This document shows, one piece after another, positions 25,117-35,368 of a stretch of 64,000 bases of DNA. The DNA is from Bacteroidota bacterium (GTDB taxonomy: Bacteria; Bacteroidota; Bacteroidia; Chitinophagales; Chitinophagaceae), in contig JAFDXX010000007.1 of assembly GCA_018267705.1 (NCBI GenBank), positions 62,001 to 126,000 of the forward strand, read 5' to 3'. The notes beneath the pieces are model-generated. The model saw only the letters and a list, made by a program, of their open reading frames with translations. It was not told the DNA's origin and did no database searches. Positions within the stretch are counted from its first letter, which is position 1, and every line of letters begins with the position of its first letter. A program made the translations under genes and the position numbers.

Positions 25117-26925
25117 TTAATGATGGCTTTCATTTGCTCCCACCGGTTCTGTTTGTGGGATAAATTCTCTATCATCTTTACCGTAATCGTATGCCCAACG
25201 ATGTACTTCAGGAATTTCACCTGGCCAGTTTCCATGGCCTGGGTTAATAGGTGTTGTCCATTCTAATGTATTGGCACCCCAAGGATTTGTATTGGTTACT
25301 TTTCTTCCTTTAAAAATTGAATAGAAGAAATTAAATAAGAATAAAAACTGAGTTGCAAAAACAATTATAACTACTGTACTGATGAATCTGTTTAATTCTG
25401 CAAATTGTTTGAAACTTTCCCAAATGCTGTAATCGTAATAACGGCGAGGCATACCGGCCAAACCTTCATAGTGCATTGGCCAGAAAATTAAGTAGGCTCC
25501 AATCATTGTAACCCAAAAATGTATATATGCTAATGTGTTGTTTAATTGTCTTCCGTACATTTTAGGATACCAATGGTACACTCCTGCAAACATTCCGAAG
25601 AAGCTTGCTACACCCATTACTAAGTGAAAGTGTGCAATATTGAAATAGGTATCATGTAAGTGAATATCTAATGCAGAGTTTCCTAACCAAATTCCTGTTA
25701 AACCACCTGAAATAAATAAACTTACAAATCCAATTGCAAACATCATTCCGGGTGTAAAGCGAATATTCCCTCGCCAAAGTGTGGTTAGCCAATTAAATAC
25801 TTTAATAGCCGACGGTACTGCAATTAATAAAGTAAATAACACGAATATTGAACCAAGAAATGGATTTAATCCGGTAACAAACATGTGATGTGCCCATACA
25901 ATTAATGCTAAACACGTAATGGCAAATAAAGAGCCGACCATTGCTATATAACCAAAGATGGGTTTACGTGAATTAATAGATAATATTTCACTTACCATAC
26001 CCATTGCAGGAAGCATTACAATATATACTTCGGGGTGGGCTAAGAACCAAAATAAATGTTGATATAAAATTGCACTACCTCCTTCATTTGGTAATACAGT
26101 GCCATTTACATATAAGTCTGATAAATAAAAACTTGTTCCAAAGTTTCTATCAAAAATTAATAATATAAATCCTGAAAATAATACAGGGAAAGTTAGTATG
26201 CCTAATATAGCAGTGAAAAATAAAGCCCAAATAGTTAATGGCAATCTTGTCATGCTCATCCCTTTTGTACGCATGTTTAAAACAGTGGCTACATAGTTTA
26301 AACCACCTAATAAAGTAGATACTACGAATAGTGCCATTGATATTAACCATAAGTCCATACCCGTTTTAGAGCCCGGTGATGCTTGCCCCAATGCACTTAA
26401 TGGCGGATAGGCGGTCCAGCCTCCGCTAAATGGACCTGTTTCAACAAATAAAGATGAAAACATTACACAACTTGCTGCAAAGAAAAACCAATAAGAAAGC
26501 ATATTCATAAATGGAGATGCCATATCTCTTGCACCAATTTGTAATGGAATTAAAAAGTTTGCAAATGTTCCACTTAAGCCTGCCGTTAATACAAAGAATA
26601 TTAATACTGTTCCATGTGTAGTAACAAGTGCGTAATAGGCTTGTGCTGTAATTCTACCATCTTCAACCCAAAATTTTCCTAATAAATCTTGTAACCAAGG
26701 AAATTTTGAATCGGGGTACCCTAATTGCAATCTAAATAATACACTTAGCAAACCTCCTATTAATGCCCAAATCATTCCTGTAATAAGGAATTGTTTTGAA
26801 ATCATTTTATGATCTTGGCTGAAAACATATTTTGTAATAAATGTTTCATGATGATGGTGGTCATGTGCATGATCATCATGTACTGCATAAGAAGAGGGTG
26901 TGTGTAAAACAGCTTCGTTACTCAT
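25117..26925 (-). CDS. Cytochrome c oxidase subunit I
   Basis: This 602-aa catalytic subunit of a heme-copper oxidase has twelve or more helices. Key motifs are LVTTHGTVLIFFVLTAG (low-spin heme ligand His), the CuB/tyrosine motif HPEVYIVMLPAMG, ALIVWAHHMFVTGLNP (CuB histidine pair) and HFHLVMG near helix X (heme ligands). It reduces oxygen to water and pumps protons. The N-terminus carries a histidine-rich stretch (HDDHAHDHHHHE). It lies 50 bases downstream of cox2. The HPEVY Tyr and K-channel region indicate an A-family type enzyme. Confidence 0.96.
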   Translation of the reverse strand: MSNEAVLHTPSSYAVHDDHAHDHHHHETFITKYVFSQDHKMISKQFLITGMIWALIGGLLSVLFRLQLGYPDSKFPWLQDLLGKFWVEDGRITAQAYYALVTTHGTVLIFFVLTAGLSGTFANFLIPLQIGARDMASPFMNMLSYWFFFAASCVMFSSLFVETGPFSGGWTAYPPLSALGQASPGSKTGMDLWLISMALFVVSTLLGGLNYVATVLNMRTKGMSMTRLPLTIWALFFTAILGILTFPVLFSGFILLIFDRNFGTSFYLSDLYVNGTVLPNEGGSAILYQHLFWFLAHPEVYIVMLPAMGMVSEILSINSRKPIFGYIAMVGSLFAITCLALIVWAHHMFVTGLNPFLGSIFVLFTLLIAVPSAIKVFNWLTTLWRGNIRFTPGMMFAIGFVSLFISGGLTGIWLGNSALDIHLHDTYFNIAHFHLVMGVASFFGMFAGVYHWYPKMYGRQLNNTLAYIHFWVTMIGAYLIFWPMHYEGLAGMPRRYYDYSIWESFKQFAELNRFISTVVIIVFATQFLFLFNFFYSIFKGRKVTNTNPWGANTLEWTTPINPGHGNWPGEIPEVHRWAYDYGKDDREFIPQTEPVGANESHH

Positions 26926-26975
26926 ATCAAATCTTTAAATATATTTAGTAACTAATTTTTAATTAGTTGAAATTT

Positions 26976-28049
26976 TTATTTTGGAGTTACAGTTGTAGCT
27001 GTAACGGTTGAATCTTTTTTATTGGCGGGGTCTTTATCAGGAAAAGCCGCTAAATATTTTGGTTTTTGTTTAATCATCCACATATCAAATTCTTCCTGTG
27101 TTACTACTTCAATTACGCCACGCATTGAGTAGTGACCATTTCCGCACATTTGATCGCAACTTATTTCGTATTGAAAATTTGGATTGCCGGTTTTTTCCTG
27201 CATTTCTTTTGTGGTAAATTTTGGTGTAAACCACATAGTGGTAGGAATGCCGGGAACGGCATCCATTTTCAATCTAAATTGAGCGATACCAACATCATGT
27301 ATCACATCTCTTGAGCCTATAATTAATTTTACAGGTTTGTTTTTTACAACGTACACTGTTGATTCTGTAATAATATCATCATGTGTTGCGGGGTCATCTT
27401 TTAAATTCATTTCAGCATTATCTTTCCATATAAGTCCTAATGAATTATCGGCTCCATCAATTAATTTATAATATTTTTTACCGAATGTTTTGTCTTTGCC
27501 CGGATAGCGAAATATCCAACCAAATTGTTTTCCGGTAATTTCTATTTTCATAGCATTATCAGGAGCATCTCCGGTAAAATAAAACCAGTTACGTAATCCA
27601 ATGATAATTAATATGGTTAATGTTATTGCAGGAACAACTGTCCACAATACTTCTAATTTATTGTTGTGAGGGAAATAGTATACTTTTCTGTTTTCTTTTT
27701 CTTGATAACGAAATACAAACCAAAACAATAAAATTTGAGTAATAAGAAATACAGAGCCTGTAATAATAATGGTTACCCATAACATGCTATCTACTCTTTC
27801 ACCTTGTACACTTGCAGATTCAAGGGGTAATAATGTTTTATTATAAAGCAAATGGTTGCAATACCAAACGCCAAATAAGCCTAAAATCATAAAGCCAAGC
27901 ATTAAAAATGCATTTACTTTATTGGTTTGCTTTCTGCTTTGTTCTTCTCCTTTTAAAACAGATACATATTCTGCTGCCTTTGAAATTTGAAAAATTACAA
28001 GGAAGAATAATGCTACTACTGCTATCACTAAATAAGTGGTCGTCGTCAT
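26976..28049 (-). CDS. Cytochrome c oxidase subunit II (CuA)
   Basis: The 357-aa product has four predicted N-terminal helices, two more than the classical two-helix form, followed by a cupredoxin domain. CuA ligands are visible as His in DVIHDVG and C-x3-C plus His and Met in CDQMCGNGHYSMRG. It accepts electrons from cytochrome c or directly from ACIII and passes them to subunit I. There is no fused cytochrome c domain, so the ActE or ActA heme proteins may be the direct donors. The tail is threonine/valine rich. It lies 51 bases after actF. Confidence 0.94.
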   Translation of the reverse strand: MTTTTYLVIAVVALFFLVIFQISKAAEYVSVLKGEEQSRKQTNKVNAFLMLGFMILGLFGVWYCNHLLYNKTLLPLESASVQGERVDSMLWVTIIITGSVFLITQILLFWFVFRYQEKENRKVYYFPHNNKLEVLWTVVPAITLTILIIIGLRNWFYFTGDAPDNAMKIEITGKQFGWIFRYPGKDKTFGKKYYKLIDGADNSLGLIWKDNAEMNLKDDPATHDDIITESTVYVVKNKPVKLIIGSRDVIHDVGIAQFRLKMDAVPGIPTTMWFTPKFTTKEMQEKTGNPNFQYEISCDQMCGNGHYSMRGVIEVVTQEEFDMWMIKQKPKYLAAFPDKDPANKKDSTVTATTVTPK

Positions 28050-28100
28050 GGTACTATAACTATTTTCTTTTTTTCAATTTACTTATGCAATGTAAAACTA

Positions 28101-29330
28101 TTATGTATGATGTATAATACTTTCTTTTAAGAATGGATCATACGTTGATACTAATGGTTTTTTTGCTAATGCTTTAGCTACAAATAATATCATTAAGCCA
28201 ACAAATAAACTTAATATTCCAAAGTCTAACCAACCTAATGTTACATGATCTTTACTAATGCTTCCCATTACTTCTAAATAAAAATCTATCCAATGCCCAA
28301 ATAATATTAATACTGCCATAAAGGTCATTAATGTATAGTTTCTTTTTACAGAACGTTTCATTAAAATTAATATTGGACAAACAAAGTTGATAATTAAGTT
28401 TAGGAAGAAGATACCTTTATACGGACCTTGCACTCTATGTTTGAAGTAGATGGTTTCTTCGGGTTGATTGCTATACCAAATTAACATGTATTGTGCAAAC
28501 CATAAATAAGCCCAAAAGATAGAGAATGCAAAGATGTATTTACCTAAATCGTGTAAATGTTCTTGATTAGTATATTCTAAATATCCTTTATTTTTTAAAT
28601 AGATAACCCAAAGTGTAATTAAGCTTATAGCACTTACAAATGTGCTTGCAAAGTTGTACCAACTATACATGGTACTGTACCAATGTGCATCTAAACTCAT
28701 TAACCAAAACCAATGTATTGTTGATCCTACGGTTAAACCAAACCATACTACAAATAATGATGCAGTTACTGTGTTTTTCCAGATATAAATTTTACCTGAT
28801 GCGTTATCCATTGCTGCTCCATCTGCTTCACTGCTTAGTTTACGCATTCTATAGCCTAATAAACTCCACAAGCCAAGTGTTAGTACTGTCCAAATAACAA
28901 AGAATTTTGCATTTAAAAATCCAGATTTTCCTTTTAAAATTTCATCTCTTTCAACTGCTTTCGTATCTAACCAATGATAGATATGATGGTTTCCTGTAAA
29001 AACAATATATAATAAAAGAACTAAGGTTATTGAACCAAAAATGGGAACCAAAGTAGATATTGCTTCGGGTATGCGACGAAATACTTGTTGCCAACCACTC
29101 CATGCTAGTGTATGTACACATATAAAAAACATAGCAGCATTACATACTAAAGTCCAGAAAATGGTATTGTACATTATTATACCAATAAATTGAGCTTGTT
29201 CTTCTTCTGTGCCTCTTCCTTTTGTAATTAAACCTACAATAAATGCAAGCAAACCAAAACCAATTAAGGCATAAGCCCATGTTTTTAGTTTAGAAGGAAT
29301 TTCAAATTGTTCTTTAATAGATGATGCCAT
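28101..29330 (-). CDS. actF: Alternative complex III subunit F
   Basis: This 409-aa polytopic protein has about ten helices and belongs to the quinol:cytochrome c oxidoreductase ActF family, NrfD-like but divergent. Segments such as SLDAHWYSTMYSWYNFASTF and GYLEYTNQEHLHDLGKYIF are characteristic. It sits at the expected position between actE and the oxidase subunit II gene. It is probably one of two quinol-interacting membrane subunits. A REP-like double hairpin separates it from actE. Confidence 0.88.
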   Translation of the reverse strand: MASSIKEQFEIPSKLKTWAYALIGFGLLAFIVGLITKGRGTEEEQAQFIGIIMYNTIFWTLVCNAAMFFICVHTLAWSGWQQVFRRIPEAISTLVPIFGSITLVLLLYIVFTGNHHIYHWLDTKAVERDEILKGKSGFLNAKFFVIWTVLTLGLWSLLGYRMRKLSSEADGAAMDNASGKIYIWKNTVTASLFVVWFGLTVGSTIHWFWLMSLDAHWYSTMYSWYNFASTFVSAISLITLWVIYLKNKGYLEYTNQEHLHDLGKYIFAFSIFWAYLWFAQYMLIWYSNQPEETIYFKHRVQGPYKGIFFLNLIINFVCPILILMKRSVKRNYTLMTFMAVLILFGHWIDFYLEVMGSISKDHVTLGWLDFGILSLFVGLMILFVAKALAKKPLVSTYDPFLKESIIHHT

Positions 29331-29351
29331 TGTTTTCTTTTTTTCAAAACC

Positions 29352-29409
29352 TGAGCTTGTCGAAGGCTCATTTATTTTTTAGTCATGTTTCGACTTGGCT
29401 TAACATGAC
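29352..29409. repeat. REP-like palindromic element (two hairpins)
   Basis: TGAGC (29352-29356) pairs with GCTCA (29366-29370) around a TTGTCGAAG loop, and GTCATGTT (29382-29389) pairs with AACATGAC (29402-29409) around TCGACTTGGCTT. Sequences of the form CTGAGCTTGTCGAAGG and ATG-TTTCGACTT-CATGAC recur as dispersed intergenic palindromes in many bacterial genomes, including Bacteroidetes. This copy fills the actE-actF gap. Confidence 0.6.
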
Positions 29410-29417
29410 AGTTAAAT

Positions 29418-30026
29418 TTATTTTGCGGCTGTTGCAGATTTTGCTTCAGCTTGTTTTTCTTTTATATATTTAATAACCATCCAACGTTGTTTACGGTTTA
29501 ATTGAGATGCATAACTTCCCATCATATTTTTACCGTAAGTTACAGAATAAAACATTTGTCCATCGGGCATTACACTAACAATAGGATCTGCAATAAAATT
29601 TTTAGGTGCTGCCGGAAATGGGCCACTTCCATCTTTCCATAATGGGCCGTTGCCATCTAAATTTTTTCCATGGCAAATTCCACAATAAATTAAATACAAT
29701 CTTTCTGCTTCAGCCAAATCTTTTTTATTTAAAGAATCTATAGGGTTTTTTACTGCTTTTGAGGCAACATAATTTGTAGTATCGCCAGTTGCATCTTTAG
29801 TAAGTGTGAAAGGCATTTCTTCGCCACGTGCTATTGTACCAGAAACAGGCATGTTGTTATAAAAAATACCGGAATCTTTTAAATTACTATGACTTGCATA
29901 CGTTTCATAAGCTCTGCTATATGCCATATCGGGCATATACACATTATTTGGATGGCGTTTTATATTGCTGCAACTTACAATAATTGTACTTGCTGCTAAA
30001 ATTGCTATGATTGATAATTTCTTCAT
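29418..30026 (-). CDS. actE: Alternative complex III subunit E, monoheme cytochrome c lipoprotein
   Basis: This 202-aa lipoprotein has a signal peptide ending in IIVSC (lipobox, Cys about 19). It carries a single c-type heme motif CGICH (YCGICHGKNLDGNGP) and a distal methionine candidate in NMMGSYASQL. It should be anchored in the membrane facing the periplasm and hand electrons from ActA to the oxidase. Its place between actD and actF is canonical. Confidence 0.9.
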   Translation of the reverse strand: MKKLSIIAILAASTIIVSCSNIKRHPNNVYMPDMAYSRAYETYASHSNLKDSGIFYNNMPVSGTIARGEEMPFTLTKDATGDTTNYVASKAVKNPIDSLNKKDLAEAERLYLIYCGICHGKNLDGNGPLWKDGSGPFPAAPKNFIADPIVSVMPDGQMFYSVTYGKNMMGSYASQLNRKQRWMVIKYIKEKQAEAKSATAAK

Positions 30027-30060
30027 CGTCTTTTTCGTTTTTTAAACGCTATATCTTTTT

Positions 30061-30648
30061 TTAAGCTGCTACTGTTTTTGATTCAAAAGGCATTTCATTT
30101 TTATCGTATCTACCAAACCACCATCCTTCTTCAGCTACTTGAACATTTACTTCAACTGCACCTGCATTTTTTACAAATGCTTGTAAATCTTCTGTGTTTG
30201 TTTTTTCAGTGCATTCAATTGCCATTACAAATAAATCGTCTGTAGCTCTTGGATGAAAATGATGTTTTTTAACAAATGGTGCTAACTGGCATAAATAACA
30301 GAATGTATATACCATACCTACTGCTGCAAATAATACCGTTAATTCAAATGTAATTGGAATCCATGCAGGTAATGAAAAGTGTGGTTTACCACCAATGTTT
30401 AAAGGCCAATCTTTTGCAAGAATCCAACTCATACCAGATAAGGCAGTAGTTGTTCCGGTTATTCCGTAAATGAATCCGGCAGTGTGTATGCTTGTTTCTC
30501 TCATTCCTAATGCATGGTCTAATCCATGAACCGGAAATGGAGTGTACACATCTTTTATTTTATATCCGGCAGTGCGTATTTTTTTTACTGCTGAAAATAA
30601 TACTGTTTCTTCATCAAAACAACCTACTACAAATTTCTTTTTTGCCAT
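30061..30648 (-). CDS. actD: Alternative complex III subunit D (DUF3341)
   Basis: This 195-aa protein has a cytoplasmic N-terminal alpha/beta region beginning KKFVVGCFDEETVLFSAVKK, two membrane helices (about 75-95 and 105-125) and a C-terminal cytoplasmic domain. This is the DUF3341/ActD pattern. It carries no cofactor motif and is structural in characterised ACIII complexes. It lies 30 bases after actC. Confidence 0.9.
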   Translation of the reverse strand: MAKKKFVVGCFDEETVLFSAVKKIRTAGYKIKDVYTPFPVHGLDHALGMRETSIHTAGFIYGITGTTTALSGMSWILAKDWPLNIGGKPHFSLPAWIPITFELTVLFAAVGMVYTFCYLCQLAPFVKKHHFHPRATDDLFVMAIECTEKTNTEDLQAFVKNAGAVEVNVQVAEEGWWFGRYDKNEMPFESKTVAA

Positions 30649-30678
30649 ATATATAAGCGTTTAGCTTAATTAAGTTTA

Positions 30679-32118
30679 TTAATGAGCGTATTCGTGTGCA
30701 AACTCTGCTGCACTTTGTTTTTCAATATTATCAACGGTTTCTTTAAAGCTTTCTCCACTTGTTTTTAGTACGTGTTTAATTTCTGCAATTGCAATTACAG
30801 GGAAGTATTTTGCAAACAAAAAGAAACAAGTAAAGAATAGTCCAAATGTTCCTAAGTAGAATCCTATTTCCCAAATACTTGGGCTGTAATAAACTGTCCA
30901 GCTACTCGGTAAATAGTCTCTGTATATTGATGTTACAATAATTACAAATCTTTCAAACCACATACCTATGTTTACTATTACGCTCATAAAGAAAGTAACA
31001 AATAGGTTTCTTCTCATTTTTCTAAACCAGAATATTTGCGGAGATAATACATTACAAGTCATCATTCCCCAATAAGCCCATCCGTAAGGGCTAAAGAAGT
31101 TGGCACGGCTGTAAAAGAATGCATAACCTTCATATTTATTTTGGCTATAAAATGCCATGAATAATTCGGTAAGATAAGCACAACCTACTATTGATCCGGT
31201 AAGTACTATTACTTTATTCATTGCTTCTATATGTCCTATGGTAATGTAATCTTCCATGGCAAATACTTTTCTTACAATTACTAAGAGTGTTTGTACCATG
31301 GCAAATCCTGAAAAAATTGCTCCTGCTACAAAGTAAGGAGGGAAGATTGTTGTATGCCATCCTGGAATTACAGAGGTTGCAAAGTCGAACGATACAATAG
31401 TGTGTACTGATAATACTAAGGGTGCAGATAAACCTGCTAATACTAATGATAAACTTTCATGTCTTTGCCAATGTTTGGTTGAACCGTTCCATCCAAAAGA
31501 GGCAACACCATATAAATATTTCCGTAGTTTAGTTTTAGCTCTATCTCTTACTGTTGCTAAATCCGGTAATAAACCTGAATACCAAAATAATAATGATACG
31601 GTGAAATATGTTGAGATTGCAAATACATCCCACAATAAAGGAGAGTTAAAGTTTACCCATAATGGTCCGCGAGTATTTGGATAAGGCAATACAAAGAAAC
31701 CCATCCATACACGGCCCATGTGCCATATAGGGAACTGACCTGCACACATTACCGCAAAAATAGTCATTGCTTCTGCAGCACGGTTTACACCTGTTCTCCA
31801 TCCTTGGCGGAATAATAATAAGATAGCAGAAATTAAAGTACCCGCATGACCAATACCTACCCACCAAACGAAGTTGGTAATATCCCAACCCCAACCAACT
31901 GTTTTATTTAGGTTCCACTGCCCAATACCGTAAGTTACATCTCTGTAAACTGAGTAAACACCAAATAGTAATAAAGCAACGGCAATATAAAAACCAATAT
32001 ACCAAAGCTTGCTTGGTTTTGCTTCAATAGGGCGAACAATGTCTTCTGTTACATCGTGATACGTTTTTCTTCCGTTCACTAATGGTTCCCTTAACTGGCT
32101 TTCGTACTTTAAATGCAT
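30679..32118 (-). CDS. actC: Alternative complex III subunit C (NrfD-like quinol subunit)
   Basis: This 479-aa membrane protein has about ten helices of the NrfD/PsrC family, including FVWWVGIGHAGTLISAILLL, VMCAGQFPIWHMGRVW and SPYGWAYWGMMTCNVLSPQ. In characterised ACIII this subunit contributes to quinol oxidation and possibly proton translocation. It lies 80 bases downstream of actB. The C-terminus is cytoplasmic and acidic/basic mixed (ESFKETVDNIEKQSAAEF). Confidence 0.93.
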   Translation of the reverse strand: MHLKYESQLREPLVNGRKTYHDVTEDIVRPIEAKPSKLWYIGFYIAVALLLFGVYSVYRDVTYGIGQWNLNKTVGWGWDITNFVWWVGIGHAGTLISAILLLFRQGWRTGVNRAAEAMTIFAVMCAGQFPIWHMGRVWMGFFVLPYPNTRGPLWVNFNSPLLWDVFAISTYFTVSLLFWYSGLLPDLATVRDRAKTKLRKYLYGVASFGWNGSTKHWQRHESLSLVLAGLSAPLVLSVHTIVSFDFATSVIPGWHTTIFPPYFVAGAIFSGFAMVQTLLVIVRKVFAMEDYITIGHIEAMNKVIVLTGSIVGCAYLTELFMAFYSQNKYEGYAFFYSRANFFSPYGWAYWGMMTCNVLSPQIFWFRKMRRNLFVTFFMSVIVNIGMWFERFVIIVTSIYRDYLPSSWTVYYSPSIWEIGFYLGTFGLFFTCFFLFAKYFPVIAIAEIKHVLKTSGESFKETVDNIEKQSAAEFAHEYAH

Positions 32119-32198
32119 ATTTTTAAGCTTTTAGCAGCAATATTATTGCTAACTAATTCTGGTTTATTAAGTAACTATTTATTTTTATCTCAACTAAA

Positions 32199-35100
32199 TT
32201 ATGCGTGTTCTTTTTCTTCTTTCTTAGCTTCTTCATGCTCTTCATCTATATGTCTTACTTTGGCTAAGTAGTTTACATTAGGCAATATGTGCAATTGCTC
32301 TAATGAGTAGAAAGTGCGTAATTTATTATCTTGCCTTGTAATGCTTATAGCACTATGAGCATCATTTACATTACCAAATACAATTGCATTGGTAGGACAA
32401 GCTTGTTGGCAAGCTGTTTTAACATCCCACTCATTATTTTCACCGCTCTTTAATGGTCTGCTTTCTTTTTTAGCTTTTAATTTACCTTCTTGTAAACGTT
32501 GAACGCAGAATGAACATTTTTCAATTACACCACGAGAACGAACTGTAACATCTGGATTTAATACCATTCTTGTTAAATCATCGTTCATATTCATTACTAC
32601 ATCATTCAATACCTCACGTTGGTTATCAGGGAAGCTGTCTGCACCTGTGTAATCTGCCCAGTTAAAACGACGAACTTTGTACGGGCAGTTATTAGCACAA
32701 TATCTTGTACCAATACAACGGTTATATGTCATTTGGTTTAAACCTTCGCTGCTGTGATTGGTTGCAGCAACCGGACAAACGTTTTCGCAAGGTGCATTAT
32801 CGCAATGCTGACACATCATTGGTTGGAAAACCACATTTGGATTATTCATGTCTCCGCTATAATAACGGTCTATTCTTAACCAATGCATATCATGAAAACG
32901 CAATACTTCAGGTTTGCCAACAACAGGAACGTTATTTTCTGCATGGCAGGCTATAACGCAAGCAGAACAACCAGTACAAGTATTTAAATCAATACTCATT
33001 CCCCATTTAATACCCGGTTTGTCGTAATAGGGATAAATGGTTCCTTCTTTCTCAAATTTTTCTAATCCACCGTATGGTGCTAATTCTTTTTCTCTATCTT
33101 CAATTATATCGTTGGGATGTGCTTTAAATTCATCTAAGGTTAACTCTTTCATCACCTCAGTACGTTTCCCTTGTTTAGTATCGTATATATTGTGTGTTTG
33201 AGTTAATGCTACTTTATAGGTATCGCTGGTTAATTCTAATTGTACATCATCTGTAAACCAACTAACGGTATTGTTTTTTAATGAAGTGAAAACAAAAGCA
33301 TCTTTACCTGCATCAACAGTTGCTTTTCCTAATTTTTCTGTTCTTCCGTAACCTAATGCTATACCAACCGTATTTTCTTCAGTGCCTGGTATAATTAAAG
33401 CAGGTAATGAAATTGATTTACCGCCTGCAGTAAGTTTTACAACTTTTTTTGGAGGATTTACTTCATAAGCATCTGCTTGTCCATTATTGGTTAAATCAAT
33501 CTTTAATAAATCTTTTGCCAATTTAGGAGAAACAATAATGTAGTTATCCCAAGTTGCTCTTGTTACAGGATCGGGTAATTCTTGTAACCATGGGTTTGAT
33601 GCCCCGGTTGTTGCACCAACCGATACTTTTTGATATAAAGAAAGTTCGTATTTACCTTTTCCTTTTGTATTGGCTGCACTATTTGACGCATTGGCTATTG
33701 CACTGCTGTTAAATGAAGCTGTACCTAATGTTTCTGTTGCAGGAGTATTAATTACACCATCTTGCAATGCTTTTGTCCAATTGCTTTCTCCACCCAATTT
33801 AGTACTCCAATAGTTTTTTAAGAATGCGGCGTAATCAGTTGTAGCCCCACTCCATTTTAATAAACTATCTTGCCATTGGCGTGTTTTAAATAATGGATTG
33901 ATAGTTGGTTGCATGAATGAGAAATTAGCTGTTTTAATTTCAGCATCGCCCCAACTTTCTAAATAATGGTGAGAAGGAATTACATATTTACACAACTGTG
34001 TGGTTTCATCATTGACACTTGAAAAACTTACAGCAGTTTTTACTTTTGCTAATCCGCTTTTAAATTTATCAGAAGCAACCCAAGTATGTGCAGGGTTTGC
34101 ACCATAAATAAATAAGTTAGATATTGAGCCTGCATTTAGTTCATCAACTAGCTTTGTAAAATCTGCATCTATTCCTTGATAGTTAGTATATAATGAAGAC
34201 CAATCTATTGTTTTACCATTGGCTCCAACAGCTTCATTAATGGCATTTACTACAATTTGAATATCAGTATCATTGCTACCACAAACTACTAAAGCCTCTC
34301 CTTTATGGGCAAGTAATGTTTTTGCTGTTTTTTCAATGCCTTTTTTAATTTCAGCATCTGAAAAGTTTACAGAGCCTCCGTTTAGTGCACTTAATAATGC
34401 AGCAGCAATACTTCCTAATTGAGAGGGTTTATGTAAAATTCTCTCATCGGCATTAGAACCCGTCATACTTGCAACACTTTCAAAATGAATGTGTTTGCTC
34501 ATTTCGGGCTTTTTTTCATTTATTTTTTTACCTTCTGCATATTGTTTAGCAAATTCTGCAGGGCTAATCCATGTTCCTAAAAAATCGGCTCCTAAACTTA
34601 CAATTACTTTGGCTTTATCAAATCTATAAGAAGGAATTACTTGTTTACCATAAGTGGTTGCATTGGCTTGTAATATTCCGCTGTAACTTACTCCATCGTA
34701 AACAACATGTTTACTTCCCGGATGTTTTGCTATGAATTGATTGATGGTTTCTTTTGTTGAAGGAGAAACGATGGATGATGTAAGAATAACTACCGCTCCG
34801 GTTCCTACCGCATCTCCAACAGCTTTATCAAATGCTTCAAAAGTTACTTCTTTTCCGTTAATAGTTGGGAAACGAAGACGTGCGGTATTATATAAATCTA
34901 AAATTGAAGCTTGTGCTCTTGCAGTAGTACCACCTTTTGTAAGGGCACTTAAATCATTTCCTTCTATTTTAATAGGTCTGCCATCGCGTACTTTAGCTAA
35001 AATACTTACTACATCTCCATCTTGCACATAAGTAGTAGCGTAATAGTTTGCTATACCGGGAACAATATCTTCCGGTTTATTGGCAAAAGGAATTGATTTT

Positions 35101-35315
35101 GTTACAGGTGTTTCACAACTGGCAGCTAATGTTGCCGCTGCAGTACTAAAACCTAAATATTTTAAGAAATCTCTACGTGGAGTTTTAGCATCTAATAACC
35201 CTTTGCTATTATCCTCAAATGGGAGCATTTCATTAAACTCATCTTTAGCTGTTTGTTGATACGCTTCAGAATTATTCAATTCTCCAAAACTTTGCCAATA
35301 CTTTTTATCGCTCAT
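32199..35315 (-). CDS. actB: Alternative complex III subunit B (molybdopterin-like plus 4Fe-4S)
   Basis: This 1038-aa periplasmic subunit combines a molybdopterin-oxidoreductase-like region (about 90-740) with a C-terminal ferredoxin-like region. The N-terminus has a twin-arginine-type segment (TPRRDFLKYLGFSTAAATLA) followed by a Cys in AASCETP that resembles a lipobox. Iron-sulfur motifs are CTGCSACVIACHAENN, CQHCDNAPCENVCPVA, CIGTRYCANNCPYKVRRFN, and CSFC with CQQACPTNAI. In known ACIII the Mo-like domain holds no cofactor and the clusters carry electrons to the hemes of ActA. The gene lies 53 bases after actA. Confidence 0.95.
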   Translation of the reverse strand: MSDKKYWQSFGELNNSEAYQQTAKDEFNEMLPFEDNSKGLLDAKTPRRDFLKYLGFSTAAATLAASCETPVTKSIPFANKPEDIVPGIANYYATTYVQDGDVVSILAKVRDGRPIKIEGNDLSALTKGGTTARAQASILDLYNTARLRFPTINGKEVTFEAFDKAVGDAVGTGAVVILTSSIVSPSTKETINQFIAKHPGSKHVVYDGVSYSGILQANATTYGKQVIPSYRFDKAKVIVSLGADFLGTWISPAEFAKQYAEGKKINEKKPEMSKHIHFESVASMTGSNADERILHKPSQLGSIAAALLSALNGGSVNFSDAEIKKGIEKTAKTLLAHKGEALVVCGSNDTDIQIVVNAINEAVGANGKTIDWSSLYTNYQGIDADFTKLVDELNAGSISNLFIYGANPAHTWVASDKFKSGLAKVKTAVSFSSVNDETTQLCKYVIPSHHYLESWGDAEIKTANFSFMQPTINPLFKTRQWQDSLLKWSGATTDYAAFLKNYWSTKLGGESNWTKALQDGVINTPATETLGTASFNSSAIANASNSAANTKGKGKYELSLYQKVSVGATTGASNPWLQELPDPVTRATWDNYIIVSPKLAKDLLKIDLTNNGQADAYEVNPPKKVVKLTAGGKSISLPALIIPGTEENTVGIALGYGRTEKLGKATVDAGKDAFVFTSLKNNTVSWFTDDVQLELTSDTYKVALTQTHNIYDTKQGKRTEVMKELTLDEFKAHPNDIIEDREKELAPYGGLEKFEKEGTIYPYYDKPGIKWGMSIDLNTCTGCSACVIACHAENNVPVVGKPEVLRFHDMHWLRIDRYYSGDMNNPNVVFQPMMCQHCDNAPCENVCPVAATNHSSEGLNQMTYNRCIGTRYCANNCPYKVRRFNWADYTGADSFPDNQREVLNDVVMNMNDDLTRMVLNPDVTVRSRGVIEKCSFCVQRLQEGKLKAKKESRPLKSGENNEWDVKTACQQACPTNAIVFGNVNDAHSAISITRQDNKLRTFYSLEQLHILPNVNYLAKVRHIDEEHEEAKKEEKEHA

Positions 35316-35368
35316 ATTGTATGATAGTTAATTGTAAAACAAAATGCTTTACAATGTTCAACTTAAAA

